Source: Streptomyces parvus
Lineage (GTDB): Bacteria; Actinomycetota; Actinomycetes; Streptomycetales; Streptomycetaceae
Reading direction: 5' to 3'
DNA length: 64,000 bases
NCBI RefSeq assembly: GCF_014648875.1
Contig: NZ_BMRY01000003.1
Coordinates: 186,001 to 250,000 of the forward strand
Shown here piece by piece: positions 8,376-15,917 of the stretch. Every line of letters begins with the position of its first letter. Position 1 is the stretch's first letter. The notes under the pieces are model-generated. The model ran no database searches, was not told the origin of the DNA, and was given only the letters and a program-made list of their open reading frames with translations. The position numbers and the translations under genes were made by a program.

Positions 8376-9809
8376 TCAGATACCGAACTCGGCGGCCAGC
8401 CTGCCCGCCTTGATCCCCCGCAGCAGCTCGGCGTGATCCGCTTCCGTACGGTCGGCGTACGTCACCGCGAAGGCGGCCACCGCCTCGTCCAGCTCGTCGT
8501 TCTTGCCGCAGTAGCCCGCGAGCAGCCGGGGGTCGGCGCTGTGGGCGTGCGCCCGGGCCAGCAGCGCACCGGTCATCCGCCCGTAATCGTCGACCTGGTC
8601 GGCGGCGAGCGCGGCGGGGTCCACGCTGCCCTTGCGGTTCCGGAACTGCCGGACCTGGAACTGCCGGCCGTCGACGTCCGCCCAGCCGAGCAGGATGTCG
8701 CTGACGACCTGCATCCGCTTCTGCCCGAGCACCACCCGGCGGCCCTCGTGCGCCACCTCCGGTACGTCGAAACCGACCGCGGGCAGATAGGGGGCGAGCA
8801 CCGAGGGGCGTGCCTCCTTCACCTGGAGGACCAGCGGCTCTCCCCGGTGGTCGAGCAGCAGCACCACATACGACCGGGTCCCCACGCTGCCGGTGCCGAC
8901 CACCCGGAACGCCACGTCGTGGATCGTGTACCGGGCCAGCAGCGGCAGCCGGTCCTCGGAGACGGTGGAGAGATAGCCGCCGAGACCGGCGGCCACGACC
9001 GCGGCCTCGGCGTCCGGCACCCGGCGCAGCACGGGCCGCGCGTCGACGAAGCGCCGGCCGCCGTCGGGGCACTCCTCGGTGGACCGGGCGGCGAACCGGG
9101 CGCTGGTGTTGTTGCGGGCCTTCTCCGAGACCCGCTCCAGCGTGCCGACCAGATCACGCGCGTCCGTGTGCGAGACCAGCTCCTCGTCCGCGATCGCGTT
9201 CCAGGCGTCGAGTGCGGGCAGCCGGGCCAGCAGCCGCATCGTGCGCCGGTAGGCGCCGACGGCGTCGTACGCGCCCCGGCGGCAGGTGTCCTCGTCGGCA
9301 CCGGCGGCCCGGCCCGCGAGCACCAGGGAGGTGGCGAGCCGCTTGAGGTCCCACTCCCACGGCCCGAAGACGGTCTCGTCGAAGTCGTTCAGATCGATGA
9401 CCAGGCTGCCGCGGGCATCGCCGTAGAGGCCGAAGTTGGCCGCGTGCGCGTCGCCGCAGAGCTGGGCGCCCACACCGGTGACCGGGCTGCCCGTCAGGTC
9501 GTGGGCCATCAGCCCGGCCGCACCCCGCAGGAAGGCGAAGGGCGTGGCCGCCATCCGGCCCACCCGTATCGGCGTCAGCCCCGGCACACGGCCCCGGTTC
9601 GACTCCTCGACGGCCCGCACCGCGTCCGGCCGTCCCGACGGCAGGACCAGCGAGGCGTGCGAGGACCGGGGCACCCGGTCGCGGAGCGCCTTGCCCGCAG
9701 CCTTCGGTGAAGTCGCCGCCCCGCGCCGGGCGAACCCGGGCACGACAGGAATACGCGGATCCGACTCCTCGGCACGCTGTTCAGGCATCGTCGTCCCGGT
9801 CACGCCCAT
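8376..9809 (-). CDS. DUF2252 family protein
   Basis: About 477 residues. The blocks LCGDAHAANFGLYGD and DLNDFDETVFGPWEWDLKRL resemble the catalytic and metal-binding loops of aminoglycoside-phosphotransferase/protein-kinase-like folds, which is the recognised relationship of DUF2252. The substrate is unknown. ATG 9809 was chosen because a GGGGGAGG sequence lies about 9 bp upstream; the reading frame stays open further upstream to 9899. Confidence 0.85.
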   Translation of the reverse strand: MGVTGTTMPEQRAEESDPRIPVVPGFARRGAATSPKAAGKALRDRVPRSSHASLVLPSGRPDAVRAVEESNRGRVPGLTPIRVGRMAATPFAFLRGAAGLMAHDLTGSPVTGVGAQLCGDAHAANFGLYGDARGSLVIDLNDFDETVFGPWEWDLKRLATSLVLAGRAAGADEDTCRRGAYDAVGAYRRTMRLLARLPALDAWNAIADEELVSHTDARDLVGTLERVSEKARNNTSARFAARSTEECPDGGRRFVDARPVLRRVPDAEAAVVAAGLGGYLSTVSEDRLPLLARYTIHDVAFRVVGTGSVGTRSYVVLLLDHRGEPLVLQVKEARPSVLAPYLPAVGFDVPEVAHEGRRVVLGQKRMQVVSDILLGWADVDGRQFQVRQFRNRKGSVDPAALAADQVDDYGRMTGALLARAHAHSADPRLLAGYCGKNDELDEAVAAFAVTYADRTEADHAELLRGIKAGRLAAEFGI

Positions 9810-9938
9810 GGAGCGTCGCCTCCCCCACCCTCGTACACGCTCTTCGCCTGCCCGGCTGTCCCGCCCGGCAGGCGGCCCTGCCCAGCAGTGGCCGAGCACG
9901 ACGGTACCGCCGATTCGCCGGCGCGTATAAGGCGTTCG

Positions 9939-10289
9939 TCAGCAGCCGCCACCGGCCTCCGGGGACAGATAGGTGTCCGCCCACTGCCCCAGCTCCTTGA
10001 GCGCGGGTTCCATCGCGGTGCCGGCCTCGGTGAGCCGGTACGCGACGCGCAGCGGCGGCCCCTCGTCGACCTCACGGATCACCAGGCCCGCCGCGCCGAG
10101 TTCGGTCAGCCGGTCCGAGAGCATCCGCTCGCTGATCCCGGGAATCGCCCTGCGCAACTCGGCGAAGTGCACCGGTCGCTGCATCAGCACCGAGACGATC
10201 GGGCCGGTCCAGCGCTTGCCGAACAACTCGAAGACCCGACTGATCCCCACATCGACCCGCCGACAGGCCCCTTCGCTGTGATCCGCCAT
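9939..10289 (-). CDS. HxlR (DUF24) family transcriptional regulator
   Basis: A 116-residue winged-helix protein of the HxlR family (FELFGKRWTGPIVSVLMQRP, then LRRAIPGISERMLSDRLTELGAAGLV for the recognition helix). It has a Cys at residue 9 and one at the extreme C-terminus; many redox-responsive members such as YodB use an N-terminal Cys. It is divergent from an azoreductase gene with an AT-rich palindromic gap between, the arrangement of YodB/AzoR1 in Bacillus. Confidence 0.9.
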   Translation of the reverse strand: MADHSEGACRRVDVGISRVFELFGKRWTGPIVSVLMQRPVHFAELRRAIPGISERMLSDRLTELGAAGLVIREVDEGPPLRVAYRLTEAGTAMEPALKELGQWADTYLSPEAGGGC

Positions 10290-10321
10290 ACCTCTAGCGT
10301 ACTGCGCCGGCGTCGGGAGCT

Positions 10322-10351
10322 TACTAAAAATAAGTAGCTATGCTATTAGTA
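10322..10351. promoter_or_regulatory. putative HxlR operator / divergent promoter
   Basis: Inverted repeat TACTAA (10322-10327) and TTAGTA (10346-10351), with a nested TACT-N7-AGTA at 10322-10336. The AT content is far above its surroundings. It lies between the divergent HxlR and azoreductase genes, so it probably carries both promoters and the regulator site. TACT-N7-AGTA resembles operators of DUF24 regulators. Confidence 0.55.
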
Positions 10352-10435
10352 GTTACGTACGCAATGGATACCCCGGACGCCCGTGCGGCCTCACCGGCCC
10401 ACCCGCGCCCCCTTCCCCTCTCTGTGGAGATCCCC

Positions 10436-11047
10436 ATGGCCACGCTTCTGCACCTCGACTCCGCCGTCTTCCCCCAGGGCTCCGCCTCGCGCGACGTCAC
10501 CGCGGCGTTCGTCGAGGCCTGGCGCGAGCAGCACCCGGACGGCACCGTCGTCCACCGGGACCTCGCCGCCGATCCGCTGCCCCACCTGGACGCCGGAGCC
10601 ACGGCCGCGGGCGCCGACGACCCGCTGCGCCGCGAACTGGCCGACGAACTGGCCGCGGCGGACGCCGTCCTGATCGGCGCACCCATGTACAACTTCACGA
10701 TCCCGTCCACCCTCAAGGCATGGCTGGACCAGGTGATCATCGTCGGGCACAACGCGGGACCGGACTCCCCCGTCGCCGGGACACCGGTGACCGTCGTCGC
10801 CAGCCGCGGCGGTTCCTACGCTCCGGGCACCCCGCGCGAGGACTTCGAGTTTGTCCAGAACTACCTGGAGAAGGTGTTCGCGGGCATGTTCTCCACCGAG
10901 GTGGACTTCATCGTTCCGGAGCTGACCCTCGCCCACTCGCAGCCGTCGATGGCCGAACTGATCCCGCTCGCCGAGGCCTCCCGCACCCAGGCACTCGAAG
11001 ACGCCCGGGAGAAGGCGAAGGCCCTCGCCACCCGCCTCGCTTCCTGA
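10436..11047 (+). CDS. FMN-dependent NADH-azoreductase (AzoR family)
   Basis: A 203-residue flavodoxin-fold quinone/azo reductase. Diagnostic pieces are LHLDSAVFPQGSASRDVTAAF (FMN phosphate site), APMYNFTIPSTLKAWLDQV and VASRGGSY. ATG 10436 follows GTGGAG. Likely role: two-electron reduction of quinones or azo compounds, with expression controlled by the divergent HxlR regulator. Confidence 0.92.
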   Translation: MATLLHLDSAVFPQGSASRDVTAAFVEAWREQHPDGTVVHRDLAADPLPHLDAGATAAGADDPLRRELADELAAADAVLIGAPMYNFTIPSTLKAWLDQVIIVGHNAGPDSPVAGTPVTVVASRGGSYAPGTPREDFEFVQNYLEKVFAGMFSTEVDFIVPELTLAHSQPSMAELIPLAEASRTQALEDAREKAKALATRLAS

Positions 11048-11068
11048 ACGAACCGCAGACCGCAAAAA

Positions 11069-11112
11069 GCGGCGGGGCTGCGGAGCTTCCACGAGCTCCG
11101 CAGCCCCGCCGC
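11069..11112. terminator. bidirectional terminator, 19-bp perfect stem
   Basis: Perfect inverted repeat with arms 11069-11087 and 11094-11112 and a 6-nt loop. It lies between the convergent azoreductase and TetR genes. An A-run (11064-11068) on the left serves the minus-strand direction as a U-tract. Confidence 0.9.
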
Positions 11113-11129
11113 ATCACGATCAATCGGAC

Positions 11130-11143
11130 GTTTCACGTGAAAC
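11130..11143. promoter_or_regulatory. parS centromere site
   Basis: GTTTCACGTGAAAC, the perfect 14-bp streptomycete parS palindrome bound by ParB. It is intergenic, about 35 kb from oriC, and sits right after the terminator and just before the 32-bp repeats. Confidence 0.92.
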
Positions 11144-11158
11144 ATGGCACGTGAGCAT

Positions 11159-11247
11159 GGCGCGTGAACGTGTCACATGGACGCGGACGTGGCGCGTGAA
11201 CGTGTCACATGGACGCGGACGTGGCGCGTGAACGTGTCACATGGACG
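11159..11247 (+). repeat. 32-bp iteron-like direct repeats
   Basis: Two full copies (11159-11190 and 11191-11222) and a third partial copy from 11223 of a 32-bp unit with no spacer. Each copy holds the imperfect dyad GTGAACGTGTCAC. It fills the space between a parS and the 3' end of the TetR gene. Confidence 0.93.
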
Positions 11248-11280
11248 TGGCACGTGGACCAGGAACGTCCCGGTCGCGGA

Positions 11281-12108
11281 TCAGGCAGCCCCTCCGGCCG
11301 CCGCCCCCGCGCCCGCGGGCTCCTCGTCGCCCTCGTCGCCGGCCTGCCCGGCCCGCGTACCGCGACCGGATCCGCCGCCCCGCAGGCCCGCCCCGCCCGA
11401 CCGGGAGCCCGTCTCCGTCGCGGGACCGGAGGCGGCCTCCTTGGCCTCCGCGGCGATCCTGGCCTCCTGCTCCTCCCGCTCCGCCTTCTCGCGCGCCTGG
11501 GCCGCCAGGTCCACGCGGCCCTCGGGCTTGATGTGGGCGATGACCCCGGGGTGAGCGATCGACGGGAGGATGTGCCGCCACATCTCCGCGACCTGCTCGC
11601 GCAGATCGGCCCGGCCGGAGTCGGCCTCCGAGACCAACTGGATACCGGTGAACGAGGCGACGATGATTTTGGCCGACACCATCGGGTCGATCTGCGGGAA
11701 CACCTCGCCGCGCTCCTGCCCCAGCTCCAGCATCCGGGCCGTCGCGTCGATCCACTCGCCCCACGGATGCGGTCCGCCGAGGAAGACGCCCTCGATGGAG
11801 AGCCTGGTGCCGGCCCGGGCCATCGCGTTGTGGCGCAGGGCGAAAGCGAACTGCTGGCCGCCGTCCACCAGGGACTGGAGCGGCGATCCCTCCTGCTCGA
11901 ACTCGACCGTGGAGGTCTGCTCGTCCATGATCGCCTGCGCGATCGCCTCCTTGGAGGCGAAGTGGAAGTACAAGGCCCCCTTGGTGACCTTGGCGCGGCG
12001 GAGAATCTCCGAGATGGCGGCACGCTCGTAGCCGTAGTCGTCGAAGACACTCGCCGCGGCATCCACGATCGACCGCCACGTCTGGACCGCGCGAGCCTGC
12101 TTCGCCAT
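11281..12108 (-). CDS. ScbR-type TetR family regulator with Ala/Gly-rich tail
   Basis: A 275-residue protein. Residues 1-205 match the gamma-butyrolactone receptor-like (ScbR/ArpA) branch of TetR: IVDAAASVFDDYGYERAAIS then EILRRAKVTKGALYFHFASK for the helix-turn-helix, and FALRHNAMARAGTRLS in the ligand domain. The last 70 residues are charged and then Ala/Gly/Arg-rich, absent from the usual ~215-residue receptors. No butenolide synthase gene is adjacent, so it may be an orphan pseudo-receptor. Ligand and targets are unknown. Confidence 0.87.
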   Translation of the reverse strand: MAKQARAVQTWRSIVDAAASVFDDYGYERAAISEILRRAKVTKGALYFHFASKEAIAQAIMDEQTSTVEFEQEGSPLQSLVDGGQQFAFALRHNAMARAGTRLSIEGVFLGGPHPWGEWIDATARMLELGQERGEVFPQIDPMVSAKIIVASFTGIQLVSEADSGRADLREQVAEMWRHILPSIAHPGVIAHIKPEGRVDLAAQAREKAEREEQEARIAAEAKEAASGPATETGSRSGGAGLRGGGSGRGTRAGQAGDEGDEEPAGAGAAAGGAA

Positions 12109-12485
12109 TTCCTGCCTCCGGGACGTTCTGTGCGCTCAGCCCTTCACCGCCGAGCCGCCGTCGATCCAACCTCTGCGGCCAGCGTATGCAAGTGCGCCGT
12201 TGCACCGGCCATCGGTCTGTCCGGAAACCGCGCCCGCACCCGGTGGATCACCGCCTGCGGACCACCGCTGCCGCCTCTCCTCGGACGGTTCTCGGCAGCC
12301 TCTCCCGCCTGCCTGTCCGTACCCCGCTGTCCGTACCCCGCCCCTCCGCCGAAAACACGGAAACGCCTCCGACAAGCCCGCCGAGACTGTCGAGAACACG
12401 CAACAACGAAGAACCCCCGCTCCGGATCTCTCCGATGCGGGGGTTCTCCCGATTCAACTTCGGCAGCTGCAAGCACCTGCCGTCG

Positions 12486-12568
12486 TGCGCGAGGGGGGAT
12501 TTGAACCCCCACGTCCCTAAGGACACTGGCACCTGAAGCCAGCGCGTCTGCCGTTCCGCCACTCGCGC
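12486..12568 (-). tRNA. tRNA-Leu (CAG)
   Basis: Cloverleaf with acceptor arms 12562-12568/12487-12493, a long variable arm typical of Leu tRNAs, the TTCAAAT T-loop and the anticodon CAG inside loop TTCAGGT. CCA is not encoded. Confidence 0.95.
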
Positions 12569-12882
12569 ATGAGTGGTGTTTTCAGACTCTCACCTTGGGG
12601 GGTGAGCGCCTGGCGACAAACGGAAGATTAGCACGCTGGACAGGGTGGATTCACATCCGTTGTTTCGCCGCCCCCGGGAGGGGAACCGGGAACCCCGAAC
12701 CATCGCCCCCCACTCCTCCAGAGTGCGTCCCGGGTGCGGGACACTGTGAGGAGGCCACCTCTACGATCCGTGTGAGGGGTGACACTCATCCACAGGCCAG
12801 ACAAGGGGAACCAGCCGATTTCCCGACGCGTGGATACGATCAGTAAGCAGTACAGGGACGATGACAACGGAGGAGGTGCCCC
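12569..12882. other. intergenic region, tRNA-Leu to fhaA
   Basis: About 310 bp without a credible gene. It should hold the tRNA-Leu promoter (leftward) and the promoter of the fhaA operon. A near-consensus DnaA box (TCATCCACA) is at 12786-12794. A strong GGAGGAGG precedes the fhaA start. Confidence 0.6.
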
Positions 12883-13737
12883 ATGGGGGTCATGAAGCGT
12901 TTCGAGCAGCGCCTCGAGGGGCTGGTCAACGGCACCTTCGCCAAGGTCTTCAAGTCCGAGGTGCAGCCCGTCGAGATCGCCGGCGCCCTCCAGCGCGAGT
13001 GCGACAACAACGCGACGATCTGGAACCGCGAGCGGACCGTCGTCCCCAACGACTTCATCGTCGAGCTCTCCACCCCCGACTACGAGCGGCTCAGCCCGTA
13101 CTCGGGTCAGCTGGGCGACGAGCTCTCCGGCCTGGTGCGCGACTACGCCAAGCAGCAGCGCTACACGTTCATGGGCCCGATCAAGGTCCACCTGGAGAAG
13201 GCCGACGACCTCGACACCGGTCTCTACCGGGTCCGCAGCCGCACGCTCGCGTCGAGTACGTCACAGGACCCGTCGGCCCACTCCCACCAGCCCCCGGCCG
13301 GACGTCCCGGCGCCCCGCAGGCCCCCGGCGGCTACGGCTACCCCCCGAGCGCCGCTCCTCCGATGCCCGCGGCCCCGCCGCCCGGCGCCGGACGGCCCTC
13401 GGCCCCCACGAGCGACCGGCGCCCGCCGGCCGCGCCCGGCCCCATGCCGGACGCCCGGACACGGCGCTGGATCGAGATCAACGGCACCCGCCATCAGATT
13501 TCCCGCCCGACGTTGGTGATGGGACGATCCACCGACGCCGACGTGCGGATCGACGACCCCGGCGTATCACGCCGGCACTGTGAGATCCGGACCGGAACGC
13601 CCTCGACGATCCAGGATCTCGGGTCCACCAACGGCATCGTGGTGGACGGGCAGCACACCACCCGCGCTACGCTCCGCGACGGCTCGCGGATCGTCGTGGG
13701 CAGCACCACCATCGTTTACCGGCAAGCCGAAGGGTGA
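12883..13737 (+). CDS. fhaA: FhaA, DUF3662 and FHA domain protein
   Basis: A 284-residue cytosolic adaptor. The N-terminal FhaA domain (DUF3662) covers about residues 1-120 (MKRFEQRLEGLVNGTFAKVF onward), then a Pro/Ala-rich linker, then an FHA phosphothreonine-binding domain at about 190-284 with VMGRSTDADVRI, RRHCEI and STNGI. In mycobacteria FhaA is a PknB substrate that binds the phosphorylated pseudokinase of the MurJ module and restrains peptidoglycan synthesis. It leads the fhaA-fhaB-pstP-rodA-pbpA-pknB gene set. Confidence 0.95.
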   Translation: MGVMKRFEQRLEGLVNGTFAKVFKSEVQPVEIAGALQRECDNNATIWNRERTVVPNDFIVELSTPDYERLSPYSGQLGDELSGLVRDYAKQQRYTFMGPIKVHLEKADDLDTGLYRVRSRTLASSTSQDPSAHSHQPPAGRPGAPQAPGGYGYPPSAAPPMPAAPPPGAGRPSAPTSDRRPPAAPGPMPDARTRRWIEINGTRHQISRPTLVMGRSTDADVRIDDPGVSRRHCEIRTGTPSTIQDLGSTNGIVVDGQHTTRATLRDGSRIVVGSTTIVYRQAEG

Positions 13738-13747
13738 AGCGGGGGCA

Positions 13748-14266
13748 ATGTCAGAGCTGACCCTGACGGTCATGCGGCTAGGTTTCCTGGCTGTTCTGTG
13801 GCTGTTCGTCATCGTGGCCGTGCAGGTCATCCGCAGCGACCTGTTCGGAACGCGCGTCACGCAGCGCGGCTCACGCCGCACTGCCGCCGACACGCGCCCC
13901 CAGCAGGGCCGCCAACAACAACAAGCGGCGCCGCCCCAGCAGCGTCAGCAGTCCGGCCGCCAGCGCCGCGGGGCGCCCACCAAGCTGGTCGTGTCCGAAG
14001 GCACGCTCACGGGCACCACGGTCGCGCTCCAGGGCCAGACCATCACCCTGGGCCGGGCCCACGATTCAACGATCGTGCTGGACGACGACTACGCGTCCAG
14101 CAGGCATGCCAGGATCTACCCGGACCGTGACGGCCAGTGGATCGTCGAGGATCTCGGGTCCACCAACGGCACGTATCTGGAACGGACCCGGCTCACCACC
14201 CCGACACCAGTTCCGCTGGGCGCGCCGATCCGTATCGGCAAGACCGTCATCGAGCTGCGGAAGTAG
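13748..14266 (+). CDS. fhaB: FhaB (FipA-type), membrane-anchored FHA protein
   Basis: A 172-residue protein with one N-terminal transmembrane helix (about residues 9-26, MRLGFLAVLWLFVIVAVQVI), a Gln/Arg-rich linker and a C-terminal FHA domain from about residue 75 (ITLGRAHDSTIVL, SSRHARI, GSTNGTYL). ATG 13748 lies 10 bp after the fhaA stop. Likely a phospho-Thr reader at the membrane for PknB targets in cell division. Confidence 0.93.
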   Translation: MSELTLTVMRLGFLAVLWLFVIVAVQVIRSDLFGTRVTQRGSRRTAADTRPQQGRQQQQAAPPQQRQQSGRQRRGAPTKLVVSEGTLTGTTVALQGQTITLGRAHDSTIVLDDDYASSRHARIYPDRDGQWIVEDLGSTNGTYLERTRLTTPTPVPLGAPIRIGKTVIELRK

Positions 14267-14350
14267 TACGACAATGAGCGAGCGGAGCGAGCGAGCCGCG
14301 GCGGTCCCGACGGTGGACGCTGCCCGGTTCCCGACCGGAGGGTGGGCAGT

Positions 14351-15895
14351 GTGGCTCGAGACAGGCTGTACCCCGAGCCGACGGGCGAGGTGCGCATGAG
14401 TCTGTCGCTGCGCTTCGCCGCCGGGTCGCACAAGGGCATGATCCGCGAGGGCAACGAGGACTCCGGCTACGCCGGTCCCCGGCTCCTCGCCATCGCCGAC
14501 GGCATGGGCGGCCAGGCGGCCGGTGAGGTCGCCAGCTCCGAGGTGATCTCCACGCTCGTCCCGCTCGACGACGACGTACCGGGATCCGATCTCCTGACCT
14601 CGCTCGGCACCGCCGTGCAGCAGGCCAACGACCAGCTGCGCGTCATGGTCGAGGAGGACCCCCAGCTGGAGGGCATGGGCACCACGCTCACCGCCCTGCT
14701 CTGGACCGGCCAGCGCCTCGGCCTGGTGCACGTCGGCGACTCCCGCGCGTATCTGCTGCGCGACGGCGTCCTGACGCAGATCACCCAGGACCACACCTGG
14801 GTGCAGCGCCTGGTCGACGAGGGCCGGATCACCGAGGAAGAGGCCACCACCCACCCGCAGCGCTCCCTGCTGATGCGGGCGCTGGGCAGCGGCGACCACG
14901 TCGAACCGGACCTCTCCATCCGCGAGGTCCGGGCCGGCGACCGCTATCTGATCTGCTCGGACGGCCTCTCCGGCGTGGTCTCGCACCAGACGATGGAAGA
15001 GACCCTCGCCAGCTACCAGGGCCCGCAGGAGACCATCCAGGAGCTGATCCAGCTCGCCCTGCGGGGCGGCGGCCCCGACAACATCACCTGCATCGTCGCC
15101 GACGTCCTGGACGTCGACAACAACGACACCCTGGCCGGGCAGCTCAACGACACCCCGGTCGTCGTCGGCGCGGTCGCGGAGAACCAGGCCCAGCTGGGCG
15201 ACGGCGGGGCCATGCAGACGCCCGCCGGACGCGCGGCGGGCCTCGGCCGCCCCGTGCCCCCGCCCTCCGGCGGCTTCGGCCCGCCCGGCAGCGGCGACAC
15301 CGGCTACGGCGGCATGCCGGACGGCTCCTACGACTCGTATACGGACGACGACTTCGTCAAACCGCGCGGCGGCCGTAGGTGGCTGAAGCGTTCCGTCTAC
15401 ATCGTGCTGGCGCTGGCCGTGATCGGCGGCGGTCTCTACGGCGGCTACCGCTGGACGCAGACGCAGTACTACGTCGGCGCGAAGGACGAGAACGTCGCGC
15501 TGTTCCAGGGCATCAGCCAGGACCTCGCCTGGGTCTCGCTCTCGAAGGTCGAGAAGAACCACCCCGAGATCGAGCTCAAGTACCTGCCGCCGTACCAGCG
15601 CAAGCAGGTCGAGTCGACGATCGCCGAGGGCAACATCACCGACGCCCGCGAGAAGATCGCCGAGCTGGCCGCTCAGGCCTCCGCCTGCAAGAAGGACGCG
15701 CAGCGCCGCGCGGCCGAGGCCGAGACCAGGGCCCGTACGGGCGAGGGCGAGGCCGGCGGCACCGCCGGAGCCCCCGCCACCAGGACTTCCGCCACGTCCT
15801 CCGCCAAGGGGACCAAGCAGACCACCGCTCCCACTCCCGGCCCCAGCCTCTCGGAGGAAGAGAAGAAGCTGGTCCCGCAGTGCGGTAAGCAGTAA
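14351..15895 (+). CDS. pstP: PP2C-family Ser/Thr phosphatase PstP
   Basis: The phosphatase that counteracts PknB, 514 residues from GTG 14351, which has GGAGG at 14337-14341; an internal ATG at 14396 is the alternative. The PP2C domain (about residues 20-255) shows GNEDS, ADGMGG, VGDSRAYLLRDG, SDGLSG and GGPDNIT with the metal-binding Asp residues intact. One transmembrane helix is at about 347-365, after a Gly/Pro-rich linker. The extracytoplasmic part ends with an Ala/Thr/Lys-rich tail. It is 22 bp from rodA. Confidence 0.93.
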   Translation: MARDRLYPEPTGEVRMSLSLRFAAGSHKGMIREGNEDSGYAGPRLLAIADGMGGQAAGEVASSEVISTLVPLDDDVPGSDLLTSLGTAVQQANDQLRVMVEEDPQLEGMGTTLTALLWTGQRLGLVHVGDSRAYLLRDGVLTQITQDHTWVQRLVDEGRITEEEATTHPQRSLLMRALGSGDHVEPDLSIREVRAGDRYLICSDGLSGVVSHQTMEETLASYQGPQETIQELIQLALRGGGPDNITCIVADVLDVDNNDTLAGQLNDTPVVVGAVAENQAQLGDGGAMQTPAGRAAGLGRPVPPPSGGFGPPGSGDTGYGGMPDGSYDSYTDDDFVKPRGGRRWLKRSVYIVLALAVIGGGLYGGYRWTQTQYYVGAKDENVALFQGISQDLAWVSLSKVEKNHPEIELKYLPPYQRKQVESTIAEGNITDAREKIAELAAQASACKKDAQRRAAEAETRARTGEGEAGGTAGAPATRTSATSSAKGTKQTTAPTPGPSLSEEEKKLVPQCGKQ

Positions 15896-15917
15896 GCCGT
15901 AGGGGGCCTTCAGCACC

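Noticed and set aside
11159..11247. possible CRISPR array
   Set aside because: The 32-bp units are directly contiguous with no spacers, only about 2.7 copies, and no cas genes are near.
12595..12846. 83-codon plus-strand frame between tRNA-Leu and fhaA
   Set aside because: No ribosome binding site or family; composition typical of non-coding promoter DNA, and it covers a DnaA-box-like 9-mer.
14274..14399. 41-codon leader gene before pstP
   Set aside because: With the better supported pstP start at GTG 14351 the frame merely overlaps the phosphatase gene; the peptide begins with the repetitive MSERSER from a GAGC-rich element.
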